From Prostheceraeus crozeri (taxonomy: Eukaryota; Platyhelminthes; Polycladida; Euryleptidae), in contig CAJQUW010000956.1 in the NCBI GenBank assembly GCA_907163375.1, positions 62,001 to 126,000 on the forward strand: a stretch of DNA of 64,000 nucleotides. The letters run 5' to 3'. Shown here piece by piece: positions 24,089 through 35,511 of this stretch (positions are counted from its first letter, which is position 1; the number at the start of each line of letters is the position of its first letter). Under the pieces are notes generated by a model. That model was not told where the DNA came from and did no database searches. It saw nothing but the letters and a program-made list of their open reading frames with translations. The position numbers and the translations under genes are program-made.

Positions 24089-24815
24089 CGTTTTGAGTCA
24101 GCATTGCACTAGCACACTTGATTCATGTAGACTGAAACTTATAAATGGCAGATTTGAATGTAAAGCTCAGGTAACTGGAACATTCCCGAATGGAACAACA
24201 TGTGAGAACACAACCGTAACCGATGAATATACGGATAGATTCTGTAGACGACTGCCAATCTGTGATATCATAACGCTCTGGTGCAGTTGGAGTTCGTGGT
24301 CTCTGCTTATTGCATCGAAAACTTGTGGACTGGAATCAGGAACACTGACAAGGAAGAGGACGCAGTGTTGTCATCCGATCCCTTTAGTACGTTTGCCGTG
24401 CTTCAAAGACTCAGAGAAGCAGACCAAATCAATCAAGTGGGAGCCATGTGCGAGTATAGACACTGCCGACAAAAAATTAGACACTGCTGAGTACAAATTC
24501 TCTTACGCTCTATTTTTTTCAATCAGTCTTCCTATCTTCACCATCGTATGTATAGCTGTCGCACTTGTAAAATTAGTGAGGCGTTTTCAATCATCATCAA
24601 CAAGACATCCTCCTCCTATCATCAGTGTCATGGCAAATCAAATGTCTCCAAATAATGGCGCAACTGGACATGCAAACCAAGTAGCTGTGAGCATGACACG
24701 TGTGGGCGATTCTCCGCCATCCTATGAAGATGTTCAAAACACAAGGAACGACGAGCCTCGGCCTACTAAATATGAAGATGTTGTGAACTCGTCTTATGGG
24801 TCTTCCGCACATTGA
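24089..24815 (+). CDS. last coding exon of a TSP1-like, single-pass membrane protein with PPxY tail
   Basis: The frame is open from a splice acceptor (TTTTCCAG, to 24088) to TGA at 24813-24815 and has no upstream ATG, so this is a 3' exon. The roughly 240 residues divide into a cysteine-rich ectodomain with NGT and NTT glycosylation sites, a thrombospondin type-1-like segment (WCSWSSW, TCG, GTLTRKRTQCC), a hydrophobic helix (YALFFSISLPIFTIVCIAVA) followed by a basic stop-transfer KLVRRF, and a cytoplasmic tail with SPPSYEDV and PTKYEDVV. The first of these is a PPxY motif, the usual ligand of WW domains in NEDD4-type ubiquitin ligases. A surface receptor or adhesion role regulated by WW-domain partners is inference. 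I do not recognise an orthologue. The signal peptide must be in an upstream exon. Confidence 0.7.
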
Positions 24816-25018
24816 AAGATGTTCCAATGCAACACAAGTTTTCCTCAGAAAACGCTGATCCACCTACAGGAGTCGAATGTCATGAACTAAATTTTCCGAT
24901 GTCTCATTTCCAATGAATTCCAGTTGAGCACCTCTATGTGTGCATAACCTCGCATCTCAAAACATTCTCACATTTTTCACGGTAAACTAGGCTATCGAAA
25001 AATAGATATTCATTGATA

Positions 25019-25024
25019 AATAAA
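25019..25024 (+). promoter_or_regulatory. candidate polyadenylation signal
   Basis: AATAAA lies about 204 bases after the stop of the membrane-protein exon, within TGATAAATAAATAG. The position is plausible for 3'-end formation of that transcript, but such hexamers are frequent in AT-rich DNA. Confidence 0.4.
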
Positions 25025-25916
25025 TAGAAAAAAATTTCCATATGGCAACATGTTTGTAATAATTTTTTTATGATGAGTACATATGTGGCAACCTAAATGC
25101 GAAGTTTTATTCATCTATGTCAATTTTTTTTGCTGCACCCATAAATGTTCGATTTTCGGACAGAATTTAGTTTGTCATTCAGAAAAATGAATCTCACCAA
25201 CTATTTTTTTCATGATTTTTGTGTATCTATTTATGTTATTTATTTTAATCATAACTAAAAATTATAGCGCATTACGAAATCGGGACACATCAAATGCTTC
25301 ACATAAGTATAGATGAAAGTCACATTATGATCTGATTTTGTGACGATGAATTTTCCGTCCAATGAGTCCACTCCGGCACATCAGTCGCAATCCAAAAATA
25401 AATAATCATTTGTCATGCATAAAGAAGATCACAACAAGTGTTAACAGATACCACTACGATTTCATTTGTTGTCTGATTTCTTTTTCACAAAAATGAACCA
25501 TCAAGACAGTTCCGTCCAAACGTGTCCATTCCGACACATTCACATTTTGGTATATTTCATGTCCAAGAACGAATCAAAATACGTTATAGCAGTGCCTACA
25601 TAAATCGTGGACGTCTCGAGTATTGCTTTGCTTTTGTGTCGTACAATCGATGCGTTATGTGAATTTTGACAAGCTCAGTACACTGTTAACAAGGTTCACA
25701 CCATGTCCACTCCGAAACATTATTTCAGCATTTTGTAATTATAAGTAATCATCTGTTGCACGCCCATGATAGAAATAATTCTCAATGTGCATCTTAAAAC
25801 TGATTTGGAATGACCTCTTTTTCATATTATAAGCATGACAAGATATTTAGAATAACACCTATGTTATTATAATAAATAAAAAGTCCTAACCTTTGAGCTT
25901 TCACGATTAATGATGT
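25025..25916. other. no gene recognised
   Basis: Intergenic between the membrane-protein exon (+) and the histone H3 pair (-), whose 3' sides face this segment. No histone-type 3' stem-loop and no minus-strand AATAAA is visible just downstream of the nearer H3 stop. Confidence 0.45.
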
Positions 25917-26336
<420 letters not shown>

Positions 26337-26362
26337 CTAAACTTCTGTTGTAGTAACAGTAT

Positions 26363-26390
26363 GTTCTAAACCTAATATAAGGTTTAGAAC
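26363..26390. promoter_or_regulatory. palindrome between the two H3 genes
   Basis: GTTCTAAACC (26363-26372) and GGTTTAGAAC (26381-26390) are perfect 10-bp arms around the loop TAATATAA. It lies 34-62 bp after the stop of copy B and 36-64 bp before the ATG of copy A. The loop reads TTATATTA on the gene strand, a possible TATA box for copy A. It differs in stem, loop and sequence from the histone mRNA stem-loop. Confidence 0.5.
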
Positions 26391-26424
26391 TTTATCTTGC
26401 GGCGTTCACATCAGATGTTTTCGT

Positions 26425-27317
<893 letters not shown>

Positions 27318-28781
27318 TATTCAAAAAGTTGGTGCTGAAGTTGGTGCTAACTTCAACGACATCTGTTGGCAGTGCATGTAATGATATTAGAAACGTAGGA
27401 TCAAAATAATGAGTGATTGACTCAAGCTTGAGATTTATTGAGCCGCAACGATTTCATGAACTAGAAAATAGGCATCTCTTCCATATTTGCAATCATATAA
27501 AAAGTCACATTCCAAGGTATCAGAGTGGACAAATACTTCGGACATCAGCATTTTCGCCATTTCAGGCATTATGATGCACTGATGAGAATTAATATTTGAT
27601 TGAAGACGTTATTGCTATTGCTGCTGAGCTTTCAGACAATATGAATATTAAAACCAATTGATTATACGATTCCCTAGGGATTTAAGACATCGGACGTCAA
27701 AGGTTTCGGAGAACACAATTTGAAGGTGCAAGCAGATCCACAATCTACCGGAAGAAGCTGAAGTCAACGAGTCCAACCGAATATGGTGCTGAGGAGGCAT
27801 TGGTAGACGTCGAAAACAAGAACAGTCGTCTTTGTCTGTCGATGATAAACGAAGAAGTGGGCTTTGCAATAGGCGCCCTGGAGCATCACAAGATAGAAAT
27901 CGAATCATTCGAACACAATTCACCTGGAAAAATTGAAAGAAATGTCTCAAGACGGAAAACGAGAATATTGATGGACACATCGCAGCATGAGTAGAATGGA
28001 TCGCTCCATACATAAAGAAATAAGTGATGAAATGAAGGACAGAATACGAAAAACGCTAGTCATTTAACAACAGAAGAACAGTCGCACGTGTCAGTCAAAC
28101 AGTCGCTTCACATTACATCCTAAACAGAGACACATAAAAATAAATTGACAGTTCTCCAAGAAAGAATGCGGCAATGTTGGTCAAACTATCAGCTGATTCA
28201 GGTAGGCTTGATCGACGAATCTGCCTTGATGAAACATTAGAAAGTTAGGAGTAAAGACCAGCATCGAAGAGGCAAAGTAGTCTCGTTTTAGCCAGAATAG
28301 GTGCTCCTACTACGAGTTCGTATCTGTAGCTAGCAAAGGCCACCTTGCATAGTGAAATAATGCAATGAAGTAGGGGTATGCAAGAATGTCTATAATCAGA
28401 TTAGAAATGTAGTAACAGCTCAAAGAAATACCAGGCGAGATCGTTTTCCAAAAACTGCAAGACAGTCGGAAGTTTCGGCCAGCTGCCTCAAGAGAATGCC
28501 CGTGTAAGAAGAGGGTGAAGAACCTGTCAGTAGCTGTGCTGACGTCTAGGTTTATCAGTGTATTCCAAGATTTCAAAAATCGACCCAGAAATCAGGCTTC
28601 ATGAAATTTCTACAACTGTGTTCGAGTAACGTTGCAAGCTAAACGCTTCAGAGGAAATTGTATGCTACTGACGAAGTGTGAAAGTGCAAAACTCTCGTAC
28701 AATCTCAGAACCGAGCTGTCAAACAAAAGACCTTCCATTATTGTAATTGATAGGAGAGCCGATATCAATAAATGTACTTAC
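27318..28781. other. unassigned; probable intron or intergenic
   Basis: No product is recognised. The plus frame 27800-27994 and the minus frames 27648-28013 and 28310-28576 lack family features. This stretch may contain further exons of the minus-strand gene that ends its visible part at 28782, but none could be identified. Confidence 0.4.
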
Positions 28782-29481
28782 ACACATAACCATCTCCATA
28801 GAATGTCACAGCCGTATTTGCAATCGATGCAGTAACGCAGTAAGATCCTTCCGTCACTTTTTGGGAAATGCAGCCTCCTATCAGACCATCAAATATAACA
28901 AATGTATAGTAACGGGTCATTGTTGACTTATTTTTAGTAACATTGCCAAAGATGATGTTTCTTTCATGCAACGAATGGTCTGTAGTCATGGTAATGCAAA
29001 AAGGATGATTCAGACCAACCGTATAGACAGGTAGAGAAACGACTTTAGACATGTCCAAAATTGTGTCCGCTCCTACACATGACTGCCACTTTTAAAATGT
29101 CGATGGATCCGACACAAACGAACACTAGATGTGCATTTGACTATTGAACTATTGACTATTTGAATTTGATCATTGATGAATTCTGGTGATTTCGAATACG
29201 TTTTAGATGTCAACAAAGTGATAAAACATAAACAATTTGATTCATGCATGAGAACTTAGGACTAGATTTGTGGATATTATAATTTTCTGATTTCCTGTTT
29301 TGCAACGTATTATTTTTTAAGCATGATATATTCATGTCATGATAAAATGCAAACATGCAATGCTTCGTGTTATGTACTAACTGTTGTGTGGTTACTTCTC
29401 GTATGTGTAAAAATGCAAAATATGTCACTTACCGATTTCACTGGTGAAAAGCAAAGGGATACACAATAACAACAGCTCCAT
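28782..29481 (-). CDS. first two exons of an unrecognised secreted or membrane protein
   Basis: Exon 1 (29433-29481) begins with ATG and encodes MELLLLCIPLLFTSEI, a classic signal peptide, then one base before a strong donor GTAAGTG. Exon 2 (28782-29072) follows an acceptor TGTGTAG. Its first two bases complete the split glycine codon, so phase is kept. It encodes 96 residues beginning ADTILDMSKVV with five cysteines in HPFC, GGCIS, SYC and YVC-like contexts plus an N-V-T glycosylation site. It ends in TGTGT before GTAAGT (phase 1). Further exons must lie to the left and were not found. The family is unknown to me; the cysteine spacing suggests an extracellular beta-rich fold, which is inference. 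The intron between the exons (29073-29432, 360 bp) holds nothing else. Confidence 0.6.
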
Positions 29482-30068
29482 AAAGTGTATTTTCAATAAA
29501 TATAGATAATACTGTCTTAAAGAATGCATATTGCATTGTGCCAAAACAAATCTGAAATTTTGATGCTGTGACTCACGATGGCCAAGCTTACCGTGAAATT
29601 GCCCATATGGTGCAACAAAGAATGTCACTCCGGCAATTCTATGGATGTAGGTAGCTGGCTGCCGTCTCTTATGACATCGATCTTTGCAAGAAAAGTCATA
29701 ATTATCTGAAAACCGTTGATAGAGGCATGGATACAGAACGTTTCCATTCATATAAATCTTGTTTTCTTGGCCAACACACTCTCACATTGCAACATTCAGA
29801 GTAACAAATCGTATTCTAAAATTGTTATGAAAATGTCGTGAATTTTCCAGAAAAGCACAGAAAAATATTCAGATTTCAATTAAAAAAAGATGAAAAATGG
29901 CAATACAAGCGAATAATCGAAAAAGTTCCTTTGAAACATTGTAATGTTCTCTTGACGTAGCCTAAATGTTCTTCGAAGTTGCCATAATATTTTGTTGATG
30001 CTACTAAAATGATGTATTGATACATTAGTAAGATATTTTAAATTCAATTTACAACGATAAAGCATTCC
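29482..30068. other. 5' side of the minus-strand signal-peptide gene
   Basis: The minus frame stays open upstream of MELLLL to 29751, but this part is not signal-like. It is more likely untranslated leader or chance. No other feature is visible. Confidence 0.4.
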
Positions 30069-30213
30069 CTTTCAGTTTATATATACGGTATTATTCTGGT
30101 TGAAGTGAATATAAGACGACATGACGCGTTTCTTCACTGGAGTACAAAGGGAGGAGACGTGTCGTCTCATAATAGATTCACTTTAAGAAGAATAAAGTGC
30201 CATAAACTGAAAG
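30069..30213. mobile_element. 145-bp foldback MITE (probable)
   Basis: CTTTCAGTTTAT (30069) and ATAAACTGAAAG (to 30213) are perfect inverted ends. Pairing continues inward with small gaps (TATTATTCT with AGAAGAATA, AAGTGAAT with ATTCACTT, AGACGAC with GTCGTCT). The hairpin architecture suggests a MITE; the superfamily is not clear. Confidence 0.6.
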
Positions 30214-30889
30214 GCACTGCCATCGTCGTTTTATGTATAAGTTTCAAAGATCGACGATCTCCCTTACAATTAATCGCGTGAGAAAATATTTGTTGCATTT
30301 TGTATATTGCTTGCTATTTATAGAGAATTCAAAATTCTGTCCTGCCCCTTAGCAGGTAGACATCCGAAAGAACTGATCTTTCAATTCGAAAAATGTAGTT
30401 TTTTTGTCCACTAAGTATTAGACAAATACACCAAGCTTTTCCACCTAATGGATGACTGCTTTTATGGTAGTATACAATGAGCGATCAGATGAAATAAAAA
30501 CACAAGTAGAAGAATCATTCCTTGAAATCATTAGCGGTTTGGGTTAGTTTCTCGTGGTTTTAAATTTGCTTCATTCGCATCACAGTCTATGACATCAGTG
30601 ATACAAATGCATGGTTAGAACAGTTGAGATCAACCTTTTTCAAAATTAGTCTAAGTTTTCAGATTTTATGAAAAAATGCATAAAATACACGCAGTGTGAC
30701 CAAGGATGACCAAGAGAAATAACATTTCTAACACTTTATCACACATTTTCGATTATCTGTGTGGTGGTAAGAAAATAAGTTTACAAAAGAAAGTATGGGC
30801 TGTTAACCTCAATAACAGATTTAAGTGCAATAAAAGAAAGATGTGAAGTTTCGAAAGAATTCTATCATTTACTGAAATGTTCTTCGCCG
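30214..30889. other. no gene recognised
   Basis: Nothing supported in this AT-rich segment. Confidence 0.4.
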
Positions 30890-32405
30890 CATGGTTGAAT
30901 TTCGTTCCTTGGAGATGTTGTTAAATTATCTTGAAGTTGAGAAGCGGGATTGTGTGGATGGTCAAGAACTCCTGGGCGGCACAAAGAGACGCGGTGGAAC
31001 GGGACGGTTGAGAAGACCGAGTTCAAGAGATGTATAGGCGAGGGGTACCGGGAATGAGAAGACGGCACGTGCCGTTTAAAAAGCAGCAAGAGGCAAATGG
31101 AACAGTTGCTCGAGCCGAACACCTGTAGGAGTGGAAGAGTTTTACAGAAAAGTCATGCACGAAAGATGGGCAGAGGGTATTCAGCGCTGCCAGGCAGGTG
31201 GCGAAGGAGAGGCGTGATGTCGTTGGAATTAACAGCTAGAGAGAAGAGGTTGGAAATGTGGTTGCAGCGGTCAGGAACAGAAAAGAACTCTGACAGAAAT
31301 GTACATCTTCGCTATGATTGAATCGAAGAATACCAATGGAATAGGAAATAAGTAGCCTTGTGCCATTTACAGGGGAGATACGACCGCTTTGGAGTGTGAT
31401 CAAGCTGATGGATGGAGCATGAGATGAAGGTGTTGGAGATGATGCTGGAAAGGAAGTTGAGGGAGTTACGATCGACGCGATGCAGATGGGCTTCATGCCA
31501 GAAGGAACGATTGAGAAGAAGTCCGTTCTTTGCGTTCGTGGGACCTGGAAAAGATTTTAACCGGGTGCCAAGAGATGTGGTCAGATAAGCGTTGGAAAGG
31601 TTGGAGGTGGATGATTGGTTGGTCAAGGCGGTGATGTCAATGTATCAGACAGTAAGGACGCTGCTGAAAACGAAGCAATGAGTTAGTGAGCTATTTGAGG
31701 TGAGTCGGTGTACATCAGCGATCGGTACTGAGTCCTTTCTTGCCTGTAGTTGTACTGGAAGTCCTGACGTTTGAGAATATGTAGAAGATTGTTGTATGAG
31801 GACGATTTGGCGCTGATGGTTGATGGCAAGGAAGCATTGAAGGAGAAAGTGAATTGTAAAATGGAAAAAGAAATTTGAGGTCTAACGTTAGAAGTTGAAC
31901 GCTGGAAAAACGAGGGTGATGGCATCCGGAGAGAGCTGTGGCGATTAGGGAGGAATTGCAGGTGGCCGTGCATTGTTTGTAGAAGAGGTATCGGTAGCAA
32001 CCGACATTCGGTGTACGAAGTGTGGAGGAGTTTGGGTCCAATCACATTTGTTTTGGTGTGAGGGGTTCACTGCGTAGGATTGCCAGTACCTTCCGCTGCA
32101 AAGTGAGTGAAGGAGAACAATGAAGAAGTGTCGAACGACCCTCAAGAGAGTTTGTGATTGAAGTTGACGAGCCAATTATGTTCGGAGAGAGTGGGCAAGT
32201 TTGCTATCTAGGTCATGTACTGAGTGGAAATGGAGGAGCGAATTCGGCGTCGGTGCATTGAAAAAGTCAAGGAGCTGCCGGGTTTGTTGGTGAAGTAGGA
32301 AGTGTCTTTGAATTTGAAAGAGACGGTGTACGCGGCATGTGTAAGGAGCAGGATGGATAATGGAAGTGAGACGTATGGTATGAACGTGGAGACGTTGCGG
32401 CTTTG
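30890..32405 (+). pseudogene. decayed LINE reverse transcriptase
   Basis: Plus-strand frames, taken in order, show the blocks of a non-LTR reverse transcriptase: MKVLEMMLERKLREL-like and MQMGFMP (31430-31500), NRVPRDVV (31558-31580), a GVHQRSVLSP block (31700-31740), KLNAGKTRVMASGE (about 31890-31935), CTKCGGVWV (32010-32035) and CYLGHVLSGNGG (32200-32240). The zinc-knuckle-like CTKCG after the RT fits a widespread group of invertebrate LINEs. The catalytic YADD box is eroded. Many stops, frameshifts and short deletions occur, so this is an old copy. Confidence 0.7.
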
Positions 32406-32938
32406 AGCGGTGAATTTTGATGAATCAGACTCCGGGTAGCAAGTACTAGGGCTTCAAAAGCCTGCTTTTGTTTCCGTTGTTTTATAATTCCAGCATTTCC
32501 CATCGCTTATTTCTAATTGAACAACCCAATAAAAATTCGTTCTGAAAACTGTCTTGATGCGTGAAAACACTTGTTATGTAGATAACATCTTATTCGTAAG
32601 TTTGGTAAGCAGCATGCTTATCATACTACTTATTTTTGCTGACAATTTTTCAATTTCTTGGGAACATTCTAGACTTCTACATTCGCCTCTAAGCCATGGA
32701 TAGACAGTAGGCAATACGTCTTAATCAGATCTCGCTTTGAATACAACATAATGGTGATGATAATCATTGAATCTATGAAACTCATCATCAAATACTGATA
32801 TTTCAATTACAGCTTAAAACACTGTTTCCGCTTGATTTCAAACCATCTTTGAACGATTATAAATGCAGTTTAAAGCATGGTTATGAGACTGTGAAATATC
32901 AACACCCCTATCCCTCTGTCCCTTTATCAATAGAGGTA
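32406..32938. other. no gene recognised
   Basis: Sequence between the LINE fossil and the pogo-type element. No feature is supported. Confidence 0.4.
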
Positions 32939-32973
32939 CCGTAAGATGGGGTGAGTTTGCCCTCCGAGGCTGA

Positions 32974-33542
32974 AGGCGCGTGTACACAGGCGACTTTTGC
33001 ACGCGAGAAGTTGTGATTCAACCAATAGACGATCTTTATTTTGAGGTTCCAGGAAATGACAGATTTTGCTTTACCCTCAGCCAGCTCAGCTGTCACTGCT
33101 GCTGTCACTGGTTCTCTTGGACTAGTTGCAGCCTGCAGATCACGTGATGAACATGTCATGCATCTCTCCACCAACTTCTAGTGTCGAACAGCGGAAAGTC
33201 GCATTAGTGCATAGAAATTGATAACAATAAAACCTCTAGAATGGAAGTAAAGCTTCATGCAATACACAATAGTGGCACAAAAATCGCACGCATTTTGACT
33301 TAGATTCGCTTGTCAACGGCTGTATGATTGGGTTAGAATCAGTCACATGTGCGATTCTAAGCTTTTCATTGGTTGTTCATGCCCCAACTTAGTTCCCCCG
33401 GATGTGCCGTGACCTTGAGTCAATTTCCATTCTAGTCAACTTCTGATAAACAACAATCTATTTCTATGCATTAGTGTAATAGGCCATGCAACTACTCGCA
33501 TCAAAAACTCGCGACCGTCTTCTCGCCTGTGTACACGCACCT
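32974..33542. mobile_element. Harbinger-like MITE inside the pogo element
   Basis: AGGCGCGTGTACACAGGCGA at the left and TCGCCTGTGTACACGCACCT at the right are inverted with one mismatch. The flanking triplets TGA (32971-32973) and TAA (33543-33545) fit the TWA-type target of PIF/Harbinger after one change. The element interrupts the leader of the pogo gene between its inverted repeat and its ATG, and contains a further insertion. Confidence 0.75.
33210..33468. mobile_element. hAT-type MITE inside the Harbinger-like MITE
   Basis: CATAGAAATTGATAACA (33210) and TGTTGTTTATCAG-adjacent AATCTATTTCTATG (to 33468, read in reverse) form the ends. An exact 8-bp duplication CATTAGTG lies at 33202-33209 and 33469-33476. 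The same termini appear at 19847-19937. This is the innermost and youngest layer of a three-element nest. Confidence 0.85.
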
Positions 33543-33712
33543 TAAGTTCGCCATGCATTAGATAACGAATGTGTTGTTTCTCCGACTAGCGGTTGTGAAT
33601 GGCGCCGTGTGATTGGCTGGCTGTATTGAGCAAATCGCACCGGTCGTACTTTGTTCATTAGGCACAACAAATGCTCTGCTTGTCATTTTCTGCTTGCTTT
33701 ATGTCAAATAGC

Positions 33713-35029
33713 ATGCCAAGAACATATGAATCGGCGCCTGGTCATGCGTACCGTCAGTATAATCCAGAGGCTATGGAAGGAGCTGTGGCGGCTGTACGAA
33801 ATGATGGACAGTCAATCAGGTCTGCGTCAGCCACTTTCAATGTACCAAGGAAGACACTGAGTGACAAAATCAATGCCAAGCACCCTTTGAAGTCTGGTGG
33901 GCAGCCAGTTTTCTCTCCCGCGGAAGAGCATGAAATTGCGGAAACCATGCAAGCTGTGGCAGACTGGGGGTTTCCTTTATCGCCTTTAGATGTCCGTCTC
34001 ATGCTGAAGGGAGTTTTGGATAGAAAAGGAAGGACTGAAACAAGATTTCATAATAACTACCCTGGTGTGGACTTCATCAGAGGATTTGTGAAACGCAATA
34101 ACATGACCCAAAGGAGAGAGTTGCTAGCAGGGAATACCAAACAGGCACGTTCTTCAGTTGGTGTGACTGAACTGAATAAATTTTACAATAACTTTGAAGA
34201 TGTCTTAAGCAACATTGAACCGTCTAATGTATTCAACTACGATGAAACGAACATATTTGCACTTTCTTCTAGAAAGATGCAAGGATCTTTCAGGAAAGAA
34301 GATTGTGTTGGGGACAATTTGGCATCTCATTTTTCTGAAGAGGTAATATCATTGTGTCATGAGAATGAAATTTATTTTGCCTCATTAGTTCCTAACTCAA
34401 CTCATCTTATCCAGCCACTGGATGTGGCTGTGTTCAAAAGTATGAAACAGGCCTGGCGCAGCATTCTGGATCAGTGGCGATTAGAAAGTCAAAGACATGG
34501 TGCGATCCCCAAGGAATACATTCCAGGTTTGCTTAAACGTTTGTTTATCAAATGTGAAGACAGTTTCTCAAAGAATCTGAAAGCAGGATTCAAGACATGT
34601 GGCTTTGTCCCTTTTGATCCTGTCATTGTGTTGAAAAAAGTCCCATCTGGAGTGCAAACGCAAGAATCCATTGGCAGAGAACTGGATGCAGAGCTGATTG
34701 AAATGCTGAAGAAAAACCGCGGACAGGATCAGCCTAAACCAAAACGAGGAAGGAAAGTAGACTCCACAAAGCCAGAACCTGGTAAGAATTGGGCAAATGC
34801 CGAACGGCTGAGTACTGGAAAGCAAGCTGGCACCAGTGGAGCTAGTGGTCAAAGGGCGTCAGTTCCAACTACTGATGATGAAGATGACTGTTGTGGTGAG
34901 TGTGGTGCTCCATATATGGACTACAAAGGGCATGATTGGTATCAGTGCGTGGAATGTGCAGAGTGGCACTGTGGAGTGTGGAATGGAGCCAACAAAGATG
35001 CCTATTACACTTGTCATAAATGCACTTGA
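33713..35029 (+). CDS. pogo-type transposase with psq HTH, shortened DDE core and PHD-like finger
   Basis: From the ATG at 33713 (MPRTYESAPGHAYRQY) the frame is open for 438 residues; an ATG-less extension to 33671 is unlikely to be used. Residues about 15-60 form a psq helix-turn-helix (NDGQSIRSASATFNVPRKTL) and 65-140 a CENP-B-like second DNA-binding part. The catalytic motifs are present: FNYDETN (D177), GDNLASHF (D201) and QPLDVAVF (D237). The first and second aspartates are only 24 residues apart; relatives have roughly 90-100 between them. An in-frame loss of about 75 residues therefore removed part of the RNase H-like fold while leaving the frame open. The last ~45 residues, ECGAP...WYQCVECAEWHC...CHKC, resemble a PHD zinc finger. 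Likely catalytically dead but possibly able to bind its own ends. Confidence 0.85.
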   Translation: MPRTYESAPGHAYRQYNPEAMEGAVAAVRNDGQSIRSASATFNVPRKTLSDKINAKHPLKSGGQPVFSPAEEHEIAETMQAVADWGFPLSPLDVRLMLKGVLDRKGRTETRFHNNYPGVDFIRGFVKRNNMTQRRELLAGNTKQARSSVGVTELNKFYNNFEDVLSNIEPSNVFNYDETNIFALSSRKMQGSFRKEDCVGDNLASHFSEEVISLCHENEIYFASLVPNSTHLIQPLDVAVFKSMKQAWRSILDQWRLESQRHGAIPKEYIPGLLKRLFIKCEDSFSKNLKAGFKTCGFVPFDPVIVLKKVPSGVQTQESIGRELDAELIEMLKKNRGQDQPKPKRGRKVDSTKPEPGKNWANAERLSTGKQAGTSGASGQRASVPTTDDEDDCCGECGAPYMDYKGHDWYQCVECAEWHCGVWNGANKDAYYTCHKCT

Positions 35030-35511
35030 CAAACTGGAATACTGACTATTTGAAATACTGTCAATTTTTTGTTGATTAATGTAATAATGATGACCAGTCC
35101 TGTAATAGACTATACTTTCATGTATTCTGTTGATTAATGAAAATAATTCTGAATTTACTTAGTTTTAAATCTTAATGGTGGGTGAACTTGTTTTAAAATA
35201 TTTACTTGATAGTGGGAGAACTTCTTTTAAAATGTAAGAGTGGGTAAACTAACCCCATAGAGGTTCAAATTCGCCATCAAATGAGATTAATACACAGTGG
35301 CGAACTCACCCCAAAAGAGGCGTGAGTTCGCCACCCTAGATATGCTGATCTGAGGGCAACAACAAATATTTCAATAAGCTGATTTGTATACCACTATATA
35401 GCACTAAGTCATGCCAAAATATGAGTAGGTTATGACATATGTATCTCGGTTCTGAACTGATGTGCACACTAAAATGTCATGAAAACGTGGCGAACTCACC
35501 CCATCTTGCGG

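Larger units (their letters stand above)
32939..35511 (+). mobile_element. pogo-type DNA transposon carrying nested MITEs
   Basis: CCGTAAGATGGGGTGAGTTT at the left is mirrored by AACTCACCCCATCTTGCGG at the right. The left flank is TA (32937-32938); the right flank is CA, a likely mutated TA. The encoded protein belongs to the pogo/Tigger group. The 5' untranslated part is occupied by a Harbinger-like MITE (32974-33542). Near the right end the motif GGCGAACTCACCCC recurs at 35299-35312 and, inverted as GGCGTGAGTTCGCC, at 35319-35332. Direct repeats of GTGGG-GAACT-TTTTAAAAT type lie at 35178-35245. These are probably transposase-binding sites. Confidence 0.85.

Noticed and set aside
26363-26390. 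Canonical histone 3' stem-loop for H3 copy B
   Set aside because: Stem of 10 bp, loop of 8 and unrelated sequence do not match the 6-bp stem and 4-base loop of replication-dependent histone mRNAs.
27648-28013. 121-residue minus-strand frame as a further exon of the signal-peptide gene
   Set aside because: No suitable acceptor in the required phase, and no continuity of cysteine pattern, could be shown.
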